A stretch of DNA of 64,000 nucleotides from Robiginitomaculum_A sp036478535 (GCA_965224735.1 OZ245059.1:2356001-2420000); one strand, 5' to 3'; positions 27,090-36,860 are shown, counted from the stretch's first letter. The notes: generated from the sequence alone by a model not told the origin. Program-made: numbers and translations.

Positions 27090-29408
27090 TTAAGCTTTCT
27101 CTACAAATCCATCAAGTACTTTTTTGCGGCCCGCTTTCTCAAAATATACGTCGAGTTTATTGCCATCGGCGTTGGTAATTTTGCCGTAACCAAATTTTTG
27201 GTGGAAGATGCGGGAACCGATTGCGAACTTCTCACCTGTGTCTTTTATGGGTTTGCGTACTGCGCTAGCTTCAATGGTTTTGTTTCGTTGGTAGCGTTTC
27301 CAGCCAGCGCTTTGCGAGCGGTGGTTGTGCGAGCGGGGCGAATAGCTTTGATTGTGGTCAAAGCTTTCGGTGAAACGCTTGCTCACGCCCGAGTTTTGCC
27401 CGAAATACCCTGTGTCGGATTTAACCTCCACATGTTTGGCAGGTAGCTCGTCGATAAATCTGGACGGGATAGACGATTGCCACTGGCCGTAAATTTGGCG
27501 GTTGGCGGTGAAATAAATTTCGGCGCGCTCTCTTGCGCGCGTTATGCCCACATAAGCGAGGCGGCGCTCTTCTTCTAGGCCAGCAAGCCCGTTCTCGTCC
27601 AAAGATTTTTGCGAGGGGAATGTACCGTCTTCCCAACCAGGTAAAAACACCAACGGAAACTCAAGCCCCTTGGCGGCATGCAGCGTCATGAGAGAAACCT
27701 TCTCGTCCGTTTCATTGCCTTGCTCCATATCCATGACGAGGCTCACATGCTCCATATAGGCTTCCAGCGTATCAAATTCTCCCATAGCGCCGATCAACTC
27801 TTTGAGGTTCTCAAGGCGGCCATCGGATTTTGGGTCTTTATTGTTGCGCCACATCTGCGTATATCCACTCTCGTCTAAAATCATCTCGGCCAGTTCCGTG
27901 TGCTTGATATCTCGCATAGCTTTGCGCCAACGGTCGATATCAAGCAAAAATGCCCGCAAGGATGTGCGGGCTTTGCCGCGAATTTCATCGGTTTTAACAA
28001 GCTGCCGCGTGGCCATTTCTAGCGAGACACCCATCGCCCGCGCTGCCATTTGCAGTTTTTGCACAGACTTAGCCCCAATGCCTCGCTTGGGCGTGTTGAC
28101 AATGCGCTCAAATGCTAAATCATCTGTGTCTGATTTCACCGTGCGCAAATAAGCGTGGGCATCACGGATTTCTGCTCGTTCGAAAAACCGTGGCCCGCCT
28201 ATAACCCGGTAGGGAAGACCGAGCATAATAAAGCGTTCTTCAAAGGCCCGCATTTGCCGCGATGCGCGCACCAGCACGGCTACGCCTTCATAGGAGCGAG
28301 CGCCGCCTACCCAGTTTTCTATTTCTTCAGAGATAACCCGCGCCTCTGCTGTGCCGTCCCATACGCCAGACACCACGACTTTATCCCCGCCTTCCTCGTC
28401 CGTCCATAATGTCTTGCCAAGCCGGCCTTCATTGGCGGTAATAAGGCCCGATGCAGCAGCGAGAATATGTTCGGTCGAGCGGTAATTACGCTCCAGTTTA
28501 ACAACTTTTGCGCCCAGAAAATCTTTTTCAAAGCGTAAAATATTATCTACTTCCGCCCCACGCCAGCCATAAATAGATTGATCATCATCTCCAACAACGC
28601 ACAAATTCTTGGAACCCTGCGCCAGCAAGCGTAGCCATAAATACTGACACACATTGGTATCTTGATACTCGTCCACCAAAAGATACTTGAATTTATTGTG
28701 ATAAGATTTTAAAATATCCGGGTATTTTTGAAATATAGTGAGATTGTGTAGTAGCAGATCACCAAAATCACAGGCGTTGAGTTGGCGTAATCTATCTTGA
28801 TAAATTTGATACAGTTTTTTGCCGTGACCACCTGCGAAACTATAGCCTTCACCGTCCGCGAGTTTATCAGGTGTTTGGCCTTTGTTTTTCCACCCGTCAA
28901 TCAGGTGCGCTAAATGCCGCGGCGCCCAGCGTTTTTCATCGATTTGCTCGGCTTTGAGGATTTGCTTTAGCAGGCGGATTTGATCATCTGTATCTAAAAT
29001 TGTGTACCCAGATTTGAGGCCAACAAGCTCTGCATGGTTGCGCAAAATTTTATTGGCAATAGAATGAAATGTACCCAGCCATGGTAGACCTTCGACAGTT
29101 CCGCCAATAAGAGAGCCAACTCGCTCGCGCATTTCCCGCGCCGCTTTGTTGGTAAAAGTCACCGACAGAATTTGCGATGGATAGGCTTTACCAAGACTAA
29201 GAATATGAGCGAGACGGCAAGTCAGCACCCGCGTCTTACCTGTCCCTGCGCCAGCCAGCACCAATATAGGCCCGTCCAAATGCAACACGGCTTCATTTTG
29301 CTCTGGGTTCAGCCCGTCCAAATACGGCCTCGCCTGTTGTGCCATTAAAGACGCCCGCGCTCGCTCAGATATAGACATAGAATCAGGGTTGTTCATAGGT
29401 GCGAACAT
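27090..29408 (-). CDS. uvrD: UvrD/PcrA-type DNA helicase
   Basis: 772 residues. LNPEQNEAVLHLDGPILVLAGAGTGKTR is the Q-motif plus Walker A; LLVDEYQDTN is motif II; VVGDDDQSIYGWRGAE motif III; LERNYRST motif IV; MTLHAAKGLEFPLVFLPGWEDG motif V; and ERRLAYVGITRARERA motif VI. A 3'-5' superfamily 1 helicase acting in nucleotide excision and mismatch repair and in clearing stalled forks. The end FAIGSRIFHQKFGYGKITNADGNKLDVYF is the UvrD/PcrA C-terminal Tudor-like RNA-polymerase-binding domain. Two in-frame ATGs (29408, 29396) lack clear ribosome sites; the start is uncertain by four codons. Confidence 0.95.
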   Translation of the reverse strand: MFAPMNNPDSMSISERARASLMAQQARPYLDGLNPEQNEAVLHLDGPILVLAGAGTGKTRVLTCRLAHILSLGKAYPSQILSVTFTNKAAREMRERVGSLIGGTVEGLPWLGTFHSIANKILRNHAELVGLKSGYTILDTDDQIRLLKQILKAEQIDEKRWAPRHLAHLIDGWKNKGQTPDKLADGEGYSFAGGHGKKLYQIYQDRLRQLNACDFGDLLLHNLTIFQKYPDILKSYHNKFKYLLVDEYQDTNVCQYLWLRLLAQGSKNLCVVGDDDQSIYGWRGAEVDNILRFEKDFLGAKVVKLERNYRSTEHILAAASGLITANEGRLGKTLWTDEEGGDKVVVSGVWDGTAEARVISEEIENWVGGARSYEGVAVLVRASRQMRAFEERFIMLGLPYRVIGGPRFFERAEIRDAHAYLRTVKSDTDDLAFERIVNTPKRGIGAKSVQKLQMAARAMGVSLEMATRQLVKTDEIRGKARTSLRAFLLDIDRWRKAMRDIKHTELAEMILDESGYTQMWRNNKDPKSDGRLENLKELIGAMGEFDTLEAYMEHVSLVMDMEQGNETDEKVSLMTLHAAKGLEFPLVFLPGWEDGTFPSQKSLDENGLAGLEEERRLAYVGITRARERAEIYFTANRQIYGQWQSSIPSRFIDELPAKHVEVKSDTGYFGQNSGVSKRFTESFDHNQSYSPRSHNHRSQSAGWKRYQRNKTIEASAVRKPIKDTGEKFAIGSRIFHQKFGYGKITNADGNKLDVYFEKAGRKKVLDGFVEKA

Positions 29409-29556
29409 AGGGAAAACAAATCTGTAAATCTATTGGATTTTTATAATACTTACCTTTCCCTATTTATGGGAAATAAGCCAGAAAATATCCTTGCCATTGG
29501 CAATCACAAATTTATGCTAAGGTTTCAATGTATTAACATAAAACACGGAGACTCAA

Positions 29557-30726
29557 ATGGCTGGAATAAACAATACCCATACTACCAATGCTGATGTACG
29601 CGCCGAAGTGCAAGATCGCTACGCTGATGGCGCAAATGCGGTTGAGACTACGCTGTGCTGCCCTATTGATTATGATCCGCAATATTTGGAAATTATCCCG
29701 CAAGATATTTTGGACAAAGATTATGGCTGTGGTGATCCGTCCCGTTATGTAAAGAAGGGGGATGTTGTACTTGACCTTGGTTCGGGCGGGGGCAAGATAT
29801 GCTTTATCGCGTCACAAATTGTTGGACCTTCTGGCAAAGTGATCGGCGTTGATATGACCGATGATATGCTGGAGCTTGCCCGCACAGGCGCGCCCATTAT
29901 CGCGGAGCGGGTAGGGTATGCCAATGTAGAATTTGTGCGCGGCCATATTGAAGATCTGAAAACCAATCTGGATGAGCTGAACAAATGGCTCGCCAAAAAC
30001 CCTGTCAAAGATGCGGGCGGCATGGAAGCCATGGAAGAAGAAATTTTGCGATTGCAAACAGAACTGCCAATGATACCCGACAATAGCGTCGATGTGATCG
30101 TATCAAACTGTGTGCTAAATTTGGTGTCTGATAGCAAAAAGAAACAACTTTTTTCCGAAATGTTTCGGGTTTTAAAAATTGGAGGCCGTGTTGCGGTTTC
30201 GGATATTATCTCAGATGAGGACAGCCCCGCGTGTCTAAAACAAGACGCGCGGCTTTGGTCTGGCTGTATATCAGGTGCGCTGACCGAAGAAGGCTTCGTG
30301 GAGGCTTTAGACGTGGCAGGATTTCACGGCATTACCGTGGATAAGTTTGAACTAAAGCCATGGCAAATAGTACAAGGGATTGAGTACCGCTCGGCTACAT
30401 ATCTCGCTTATAAAGGTAAGCAAGGCGAGTGCCTTGAGAAGAACCAAGCCGTTATCTATTTGGGCCCTTATAGCCAAGTCAAAGATGATGACGGGCATGT
30501 GTTTACGCGCGGGGAGCGCGCGGCAGTGTGTGAGAAGACGTTCAAGCTATTACAAAAAGAGCCTTATGCAGGGCATTTTGCTTATATTGAACCAAGGATT
30601 AAAGTGAGTGAGCGGATTAACTGGCCAGCCGCAGATTGTGGGGTACGCAAACGCGACCCGCAAGAAACCAAACAAGGCGCGCCAAAATTAACAACAGACC
30701 CAAGCCAGAGTAACTCTTGTTGTTGA
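29557..30726 (+). CDS. ArsM-like SAM methyltransferase
   Basis: 389 residues. The SAM site DVVLDLGSGGGKICFIASQIVG and IGVDMTDDMLELAR are class I methyltransferase motifs. Cysteines expected for As(III) S-adenosylmethionine methyltransferases are visible: C34-C35 (TTLCCPIDY) and C58, then VSNCVLNLV, then WSGCISGAL. The C-terminal half has the ArsM-type extension, and the chain ends S-N-S-C-C. It probably methylates arsenite or a related metalloid in the cytosol; no arsR, arsB or arsC is close. GGAGAC precedes the ATG. Alternative: a related methyltransferase of unknown substrate. Confidence 0.75.
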   Translation: MAGINNTHTTNADVRAEVQDRYADGANAVETTLCCPIDYDPQYLEIIPQDILDKDYGCGDPSRYVKKGDVVLDLGSGGGKICFIASQIVGPSGKVIGVDMTDDMLELARTGAPIIAERVGYANVEFVRGHIEDLKTNLDELNKWLAKNPVKDAGGMEAMEEEILRLQTELPMIPDNSVDVIVSNCVLNLVSDSKKKQLFSEMFRVLKIGGRVAVSDIISDEDSPACLKQDARLWSGCISGALTEEGFVEALDVAGFHGITVDKFELKPWQIVQGIEYRSATYLAYKGKQGECLEKNQAVIYLGPYSQVKDDDGHVFTRGERAAVCEKTFKLLQKEPYAGHFAYIEPRIKVSERINWPAADCGVRKRDPQETKQGAPKLTTDPSQSNSCC

Positions 30727-30858
30727 GGGCCTTATAATAGGTAACGAAGGTGTACAGACCGTGATAGTTACAGTGTTGTTTAACGAAAATAACGATGTTC
30801 AAAAGTTTATATTAACCTATTGTCTCTAGTAAGAAAATGTTTTTTAGAGGTTCGTTGA

Positions 30859-33219
30859 ATGGTAACTGGAATAGCAATATTAGGCTGCGGTTATGTCTCT
30901 GAAGCGTATATGGATATGTTTGCTTTAGTATCCGAGACTTTGGTCATTCGAGGCGTTTGGGATAAAAATAAAACCCGTCTGAAAAAGTTTTGTGCTTATT
31001 ACGAAACACTTCAAGCGTATAGTTCATTTCAAGCTTATGGCTCATTCGAAAAATTATTGTCTGATCCAAGTGTGGATATTGTTGTGAATCTCACTAACCC
31101 TTATGCTCATTATGTAACGACGAAAGCCTGCCTTGAGGCTGGACGCCATGTCTATGTGGAGAAACCTTTAGCCATGGATTTTGCACAGGCAAAAAAACTA
31201 GTTGCCCTTGCCAAAGCTAAAGGGCTGGAACTTGGGTGTGCGCCGTCAACCGTGCTGGGGGAAAGTGCGCAAACCCTATGGAAAAGTGTGCGAGAGGAAG
31301 TTATGGGCACGCCCCGTCTTATCTATGCTGAAATTGATGACGGGCTTGTTCACAAAATGGATTATAATAATTGGGTTACGCCTTGGGGCGCGGTTTGGCC
31401 AGCAGAAGACGAATTTGAATCGGGCTGCACATTAGAGCACGCTGGCTATATGCTTACATGGCTTACTACAATGTTTGGCCCTGTGCGCAAGATGGTTAGT
31501 GAAGCTACGCTTTGCATTTCTGATAAAGGGAAAGACACACCGAAAAACTACAAGACGCCAGATTTTGCGGCTTCAGTTTTAACCTTTGAAAATGGTTTAA
31601 AAGCACGGCTAACGATGAGTATTATTGCCTCCCATGATCATCGGCTTCGTATTTTTTGTGATGATGGTGTTTTGTCAACTAATGAAGTTTGGAATTTTGA
31701 CGACCCTGTATTTGCTACCCCAAACCCTTCTTCGGATAGGCATTATAAGCTTAAAAGTAAGCTCGGCATAAGGCATAGAAAAATTATTCCTGCTGTGCGT
31801 TCGTTACAAGTACCAAAAGCTAAGTTCGGCTATACCCTCGATTTTTCTGCAGGTATTATAGATATGGCGGAGGCAATAAAAGAGGGCCGTAGCCCGCGTA
31901 TGAATGCAGAATTTGGATTACACATTACAGAAGTTACGCTGGCTATTCAACATCCAGAAATTTTTGGCCACGTTTATAATGTTACAACAAATTTTACGCC
32001 TATGGAGCCAATGCCATGGGCGCAGGGTGATGAGGGACTTCAGAAACAAGAGAGAACGCAACTTAAGAAAATTGCTAAAACAAGGAAAACAGAGAAAACA
32101 GGGCGTAATTTTAAGAAAAGCAATGAAACGGCGAACGGAATAAGGTGGGGCATTATTGGAGCGGGCAAAGTATCGCATGATTTTGCGGAGGATTTGCGCC
32201 ATTGTGATAATGGATATTTATGCGGCGTAGTCTCCCGCCAGGTACAAAGCGCTAAAGCTTTAACGCGTGTGAGCGGCGGGAGAGCTTATGAAAGTGTAGA
32301 CGCTATGCTCGCCAATCCAGATATAGATGCTGTGTATATTGCCAGCCCAAATGCGCTCCATGCCAAGCATTGCGAGCAAGTTCTTCTGGCTGGTAAGGCC
32401 GTGCTTTGCGATAAACCATTTGCGCTTACAGCAAAGGAAGCTTTGCACATAAAAAAAATAGCAGATGCAAAAAATTTATTCTGCATGGAAGCTATGTGGC
32501 CACGGTTTCTTCCGTTATTGCAAGATGTTAAAGCTATCGTTGAGAACGGTGATTTGGGCACAATAAACTTAGTGAAAGCAGAGCTTGGTTTCGCCTTTAC
32601 CTATAGTGATAATAGTCGTTTGAGAGATGCCTCTCAAGGCGGTGGAGCGCTTATGGATTTGGGCGTATACGGCGTATCTCTGGCACACTTTCTATTGGGC
32701 GAGCCTAAAACTGTGCAAGCGAGCGCCGTTTTAGTACAAGAAGGCGGAGCAGACGAGCATAGCACTAGTATATTAAGCTATGATGGTGCGCTGGCCGTGA
32801 TTGTCGCGAGCCATGCGAGTGAGCTTCAAAATACTTTGATTATTGCTGGGGATAAGGGACGGATTGAAATAGGGGCGCCCTTTATTCAAGGTAAAACGGC
32901 GCAACATTTTTCCTATATACGTGAAGATCCAGATTTTGGCATGCGGCAAAATCCTGCACAAGAAAACTTTGTTGAAGGGACTTTAAAGAAAACACACTTT
33001 TTTTCGGTTGCCAAGAGGGTGAAAAAAATAATCCGTGCAAGTGGTAAAAATGGTAATGCACATATTACTGATAACTACCCTGGGCACGGATATCAGTTTC
33101 AAGCGCAAGCTGTTGGCCATGCACTTTTATCTGGCAAGACTGAAACTGATATAATGCCAATGGCAGATACAGTGGCAGTCATGAAAATTCTTGATATGCT
33201 TAAGAAGCAATGGGCGTGA
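30859..33219 (+). CDS. Fusion of two Gfo/Idh/MocA oxidoreductases
   Basis: 786 residues with two complete copies of the family. Copy 1 (about 1-390) has ILGCGYVSEAYMDMF as NAD(P) site, LTNPYAHYVTTKACLEAGRHVYVEKPLA (EKP motif) and a CTLEHAGYMLTWL region. A charged linker (about 395-430, rich in Lys/Thr) follows. Copy 2 (about 432-786) has WGIIGAGKVSHDFAEDL, IASPNALHAKHCEQVLLAGKAVLCDKPFAL (DKP) and GGALMDLGVYGVSLAHFLLG. Such enzymes oxidise or reduce sugars and cyclitols with NAD(P)+. One chain could carry out two successive steps or form an internal heterodimer. An imperfect 18-bp duplication lies at 31012-31047 (QAYSSF-QAYGSF). Substrate unknown. Confidence 0.87.
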   Translation: MVTGIAILGCGYVSEAYMDMFALVSETLVIRGVWDKNKTRLKKFCAYYETLQAYSSFQAYGSFEKLLSDPSVDIVVNLTNPYAHYVTTKACLEAGRHVYVEKPLAMDFAQAKKLVALAKAKGLELGCAPSTVLGESAQTLWKSVREEVMGTPRLIYAEIDDGLVHKMDYNNWVTPWGAVWPAEDEFESGCTLEHAGYMLTWLTTMFGPVRKMVSEATLCISDKGKDTPKNYKTPDFAASVLTFENGLKARLTMSIIASHDHRLRIFCDDGVLSTNEVWNFDDPVFATPNPSSDRHYKLKSKLGIRHRKIIPAVRSLQVPKAKFGYTLDFSAGIIDMAEAIKEGRSPRMNAEFGLHITEVTLAIQHPEIFGHVYNVTTNFTPMEPMPWAQGDEGLQKQERTQLKKIAKTRKTEKTGRNFKKSNETANGIRWGIIGAGKVSHDFAEDLRHCDNGYLCGVVSRQVQSAKALTRVSGGRAYESVDAMLANPDIDAVYIASPNALHAKHCEQVLLAGKAVLCDKPFALTAKEALHIKKIADAKNLFCMEAMWPRFLPLLQDVKAIVENGDLGTINLVKAELGFAFTYSDNSRLRDASQGGGALMDLGVYGVSLAHFLLGEPKTVQASAVLVQEGGADEHSTSILSYDGALAVIVASHASELQNTLIIAGDKGRIEIGAPFIQGKTAQHFSYIREDPDFGMRQNPAQENFVEGTLKKTHFFSVAKRVKKIIRASGKNGNAHITDNYPGHGYQFQAQAVGHALLSGKTETDIMPMADTVAVMKILDMLKKQWA

Positions 33220-33330
33220 GGATGTGGTTTTCAATAAAATAATGACGATGCCATTTGCTCCCCAAACAGGGTTCCACATCGCTTCGTTGAGCGGCATCAG
33301 TTCATTCAAAACCCTCTATGAGAACCTAGA

Positions 33331-33380
33331 TATACAGTCTTCTGTGTTAGATGGTATTAAGTTATCATCTCAAGAGACAG
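33331..33380. mobile_element. Solo left end of the IS481 element
   Basis: CTGTGTTAGATGGTATTAAG and TTATCATCTCAAGAGA run parallel to CTGTGTTAGGTGGTGTTAAA and TTATCATTTCAAGAGA at the left end of the IS481 at 48.6 kb. No transposase follows. It lies about 75 bases before the next gene and could carry its promoter. Confidence 0.75.
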
Positions 33381-33453
33381 TCTATATTTTAAGCTTACCC
33401 AGCAAAGAAATTACGGTTATGGTTTTGTAGATATATAGATCAGGGTTTTAAGA

Positions 33454-34833
33454 ATGAATTTGCAAATGTGTATAGAGGAATTGCAGTCTGTCTTACCAGG
33501 CGATGTGCTCTTAAAAGATGCACGGGATATAAAGCCGTTTTTAGAAGAATGGCGCGGACGTTGGATAGGGAAAACCCCGCTTACTTTGCGGCCCCGCACG
33601 ACCAAAGAGCTTGCCACTGCCGTTTCAATTTGCGCGCGCCATAAAACACCAATTACGGTACAGGGCGGTAATACAGGGCTTGTTGGCGGGCAAGTGCCGC
33701 AAGGCGAAATTTTGCTTTTGACCACGGGTCTTAACCAAATAATATCCGTAGATAAAGATGATATGAGTATGAGCTGCGAGGCGGGTGTGACACTGCATGC
33801 TGTGCGAGAGGCTGCCAAGAATGCAGGGCTTTTGTTTCCACTTTCTTTAGCATCTGAAGGCTCTTGTACGATTGGCGGTAATCTTTCGACCAATGCAGGT
33901 GGGGCACATGTCTTAAAATATGGCACTACGCGGCAGCTTTGTTATGGTGTTGAGGCAGTCCTTGCAGATGGTAGTATTTATGATGGGCTTACAAGCCTTC
34001 GCAAAGACAATACTGGGTACGATCTCTCGCAGCTTTTACTCGGTGCTGAAGGTACACTTGGTATCATAACGGCGGCCTGTTTAAAGTTATTTCCGCAGCC
34101 AGTCGAAACGGCCTATGTATTTGTGGGGGTTCAAAGTCCGCAGGCGGCACTTACTCTGCTTACTTTATTGCGTAACCAGAGCGCGCTTTCTATGTTTGAA
34201 CTTATTCCGCGCCTTGGTATTGATTATGTGTGCGCGCATATGGGTGGACGTGATCCGTTGAGCGAGGTTTATCCATGGTATATTTTACTGGAATGGGAAG
34301 AGGGGCAAAATTCCCTAGAACAAATCTTGAGCAAGGCAATCGAGAGCGATAGCGTTGAAGATGTCATTATTGCCAAAAGTAAGGCCCAAGCAAACGCCTT
34401 ACTCGCACTACGTGAGAATATGTCTGCGGCACAAAAACCTATTGGGGCGACAATAAAACATGATATTTCTGTTCCAATTTATAAAGTGCCTACCTTTATC
34501 CAGCAAGCCAATAAGGCCGTTACCAATCATATTACTAATTGCCGCCCTTTGCCTTTTGGTCATATGGGTGATGGCAATATTCATTATAATATTGGACAAC
34601 CAAAAGCGATGAATGCGGAGGCTTTCATGGCGCAAGAGGAAGCCATTAATAATATTGTGTATGATATAGTTAGCAGGCTTGGTGGTTCCATTTCCGCAGA
34701 ACACGGGATCGGAATACTAAAAAAAGAGCAGTTACAAAAACGTGCTGAAAGCCCAAAATTACAAATGATGCGACAGATAAAATTGGCGCTAGACCCCAGT
34801 AACATTCTAAATCCTAAAGTATTGTTTTACTAA
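33454..34833 (+). CDS. GlcD-type FAD-linked 2-hydroxyacid dehydrogenase
   Basis: 459 residues. The FAD-binding PCMH domain shows RPRTTKELATAVSICARHKTPITVQGGNTGLVGGQVP and GNLSTNAGGAHVLKYGTTRQ. The C-terminal FAD-oxidase domain shows KHDISVPIYKVPTFIQQA, CRPLPFGHMGDGNIHYNI (metal/substrate His) and GGSISAEHGIGILKKEQL. This pattern is that of D-2-hydroxyglutarate/D-lactate dehydrogenases. It oxidises a D-2-hydroxyacid, passing electrons to an acceptor. It may act after the Gfo/Idh/MocA fusion upstream, but they are 234 bases apart with IS remains between, so no operon is claimed. Confidence 0.85.
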   Translation: MNLQMCIEELQSVLPGDVLLKDARDIKPFLEEWRGRWIGKTPLTLRPRTTKELATAVSICARHKTPITVQGGNTGLVGGQVPQGEILLLTTGLNQIISVDKDDMSMSCEAGVTLHAVREAAKNAGLLFPLSLASEGSCTIGGNLSTNAGGAHVLKYGTTRQLCYGVEAVLADGSIYDGLTSLRKDNTGYDLSQLLLGAEGTLGIITAACLKLFPQPVETAYVFVGVQSPQAALTLLTLLRNQSALSMFELIPRLGIDYVCAHMGGRDPLSEVYPWYILLEWEEGQNSLEQILSKAIESDSVEDVIIAKSKAQANALLALRENMSAAQKPIGATIKHDISVPIYKVPTFIQQANKAVTNHITNCRPLPFGHMGDGNIHYNIGQPKAMNAEAFMAQEEAINNIVYDIVSRLGGSISAEHGIGILKKEQLQKRAESPKLQMMRQIKLALDPSNILNPKVLFY

Positions 34834-34860
34834 AAATGCAATCAAATTCACTACTTTATC

Positions 34861-36174
34861 TTATGCGTTCTTCTTATCTTTATAGGACCAACACAGATGG
34901 ACGCAAGCTCCCCGCTTGTCTTTGCGGTTTTCAAAAACTACGCGTCCACCCATGCGCTCAAGCAAAGTTTTTGCGATAAAAACACCAAGGCCCATGCCGC
35001 CAGCCTTTTGTGGTCCCTTTGGCCTTTGTGAAATATAAGGCTCGCCAATATGGGCTAGCACAAAGGGGCTAAAGCCTGGCCCGTCATCTAAAACCTCAAT
35101 AGAGATAGACCCGTTTATCCAGCGTGCATTGATGATGACTTCGGACTGTGCGAAATTTGTAGCATTTTCTACTATATTTGTCAGGCCATAAACAAGTTCA
35201 GGCAGTCTTTTAAAACTAGGAACATTGCCATCTCCCTTGTCATCAATTACATTTGTTTGCATCGAAAGAGTATCGTCTGTGAAAGGCTTCGTAATTTCTT
35301 CTAAAAGTGTTGGCAGGTCTAGCGTATTGTAAACGGCATCCCCGTGGTCGCCACGGCTTGATAATTCTTGTAAAATATTGCGGCAACGTCTAGCCTGAGA
35401 GAGTAGCAAATCAGCATCTTCCTTAAGCTCGGAGCCATCTTTGGCGCTATTGAGAATTTCTTTGGCAACTATCTGAATAGTACCAAGGGGCGTGCCCAGC
35501 TTATGGGCGGCGGCGGCGGCAAGCCCGCCAAGAGCCGAAAGTTTTTGCTCTTGGGCCAAAATTAAATCTGTTGCAGCCAAAGCTTCGGTCATGCGCCGGG
35601 TCTGTGCTGTTGCTCGCCACGTATAGCTTGAGGTAAAGAGCATACCGACAAGCAGGGCTAGCCAGCTACCATATAGATAAACCATAGGCAGTTCCAAATT
35701 TTGCTCTTTGTACCATGGCAAAGGCATGTGAAAAAACAAAAGGGCAAGGGATAGGAGAGCTGCCGATATAGCAAGCACGGCAAAGACCGTTTTGCTAAGG
35801 GTTTTGGCTGCAACAACCACAGGAGCAAGCAATAAAAGTGCAAATGGATTTTTTATCCCCCCCGTTAGATATAAGAGGGCGCTTAGCTGGAGAAGATCAA
35901 AGAATAGTTGAAATCCAGCCTCCATATTTGTGATACGCCTATCTAGCGGCGCGCGCCAGTGAATGAGTATATTCATAAGCGCGCTAAACCCGATAATCAC
36001 AAAAATAGGCCCATACGGCATAGAAAATTTAAAACCCGCCCAAATGATGAATATAGAAAGACATTGCCCGCAAACAGCGAGCCAGCGCAGAGAAACGAGT
36101 GTCGAGCGGCGCAGGCGGCCTGTTCTATAAATATCATCTTTCAGTTTATCTTGAAATTCGGTGGCGCTTGCCAT
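34861..36174 (-). CDS. regB: RegB/PrrB/ActS-type redox sensor histidine kinase
   Basis: 437 residues with six predicted membrane helices (about 25-195). GGIKNPFALLL is the RegB-type quinone-binding loop. The H-box LGGLAAAAAHKLGTPLGTI has the phospho-His followed by Lys instead of the usual Glu. Exactly 40 residues later a Cys lies in ARRCRNILQEL, the place of the redox-active Cys265 in Rhodobacter RegB (His225). The N-box (LTNIVENATNFA) and G-boxes (VLDDGPGFSP, GGMGLGVFIAKTLL) are complete. The kinase controls respiration, carbon or nitrogen fixation genes through RegA. It is divergent from senC as in other species, but regA is not next to it. Confidence 0.88.
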   Translation of the reverse strand: MASATEFQDKLKDDIYRTGRLRRSTLVSLRWLAVCGQCLSIFIIWAGFKFSMPYGPIFVIIGFSALMNILIHWRAPLDRRITNMEAGFQLFFDLLQLSALLYLTGGIKNPFALLLLAPVVVAAKTLSKTVFAVLAISAALLSLALLFFHMPLPWYKEQNLELPMVYLYGSWLALLVGMLFTSSYTWRATAQTRRMTEALAATDLILAQEQKLSALGGLAAAAAHKLGTPLGTIQIVAKEILNSAKDGSELKEDADLLLSQARRCRNILQELSSRGDHGDAVYNTLDLPTLLEEITKPFTDDTLSMQTNVIDDKGDGNVPSFKRLPELVYGLTNIVENATNFAQSEVIINARWINGSISIEVLDDGPGFSPFVLAHIGEPYISQRPKGPQKAGGMGLGVFIAKTLLERMGGRVVFENRKDKRGACVHLCWSYKDKKNA

Positions 36175-36236
36175 GCTTTTCTCTTTTCTAATTCTGTTTT
36201 TACTTTATTATGTTTTTGGTAAATTATGGAGATAAA

Positions 36237-36860
36237 ATGTCACGTTATATTTTTAAAACCAGTGTTTGTGCGATCGCACTTTTTGCAACAATAGGGTTTG
36301 GCGCTTGCCAAAAAGAAAAGACATTTCAAAGCGGGCCAGTGACCGTGCATTCTGGCACAGCAGCGCTTGGCGGACCATTTTCACTTATTGATCAAACGAG
36401 CCACTCTGTTACTGATAAGGATTTTTTAGGTAAGGCACAGCTTATTTATTTCGGCTATACATATTGCCCTGACGTATGCCCAACAGCTTTGCAGCAAATG
36501 GGCGCGGCGCTTGCGCTTGCAGGCGATGCTGCAAATGACTATCAGCCAATTTTCATCACAATAGATCCTGAACGCGATACGCCAGCGTCTCTGGCGCGCT
36601 ATGTAACCGCGAACGGTTTCCCCAAAGGCCTGATTGGCCTGAGCGGCACAATGGAGCAAATCGAAGCGGCCAAGAGTGCATTTTCAGTATATGGAAAAAA
36701 AGTTATTGACGACGCAAGTACAGGCGGCGTTACTTTCGATCATTCCAGCCTGATTTATATGATGGATGAGCAGGGCGTATTTTTGGATATTTTCACCCAC
36801 AAAGACAGCCCACAAAAAATTGCAGACAGGCTTATTTCGCATACAAAAACGGGGCATTAG
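36237..36860 (+). CDS. senC: SCO1/SenC copper-delivery lipoprotein
   Basis: 207 residues from the ATG at 36237 (GGAG eight bases upstream; an earlier ATG at 36210 lacks one). MSRYIFKTSVCAIALFATIGFGAC is a lipoprotein signal with lipobox FGAC. The Cu site is complete: YCPDVCP (CxxxC) and the late His in FDHSSLIYMM. SenC inserts Cu into the CuA site of cytochrome oxidase or serves as a thiol-redox partner. The gene order regB(-)/senC(+) is that of regB-senC-regA loci, yet the following gene is not regA. Confidence 0.92.
   Translation: MSRYIFKTSVCAIALFATIGFGACQKEKTFQSGPVTVHSGTAALGGPFSLIDQTSHSVTDKDFLGKAQLIYFGYTYCPDVCPTALQQMGAALALAGDAANDYQPIFITIDPERDTPASLARYVTANGFPKGLIGLSGTMEQIEAAKSAFSVYGKKVIDDASTGGVTFDHSSLIYMMDEQGVFLDIFTHKDSPQKIADRLISHTKTGH

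Noticed and set aside
33242..33430. 62-residue open frame after the Gfo/Idh/MocA fusion
   Set aside because: No family features, no ribosome site, and its 3' part is an IS481 end.
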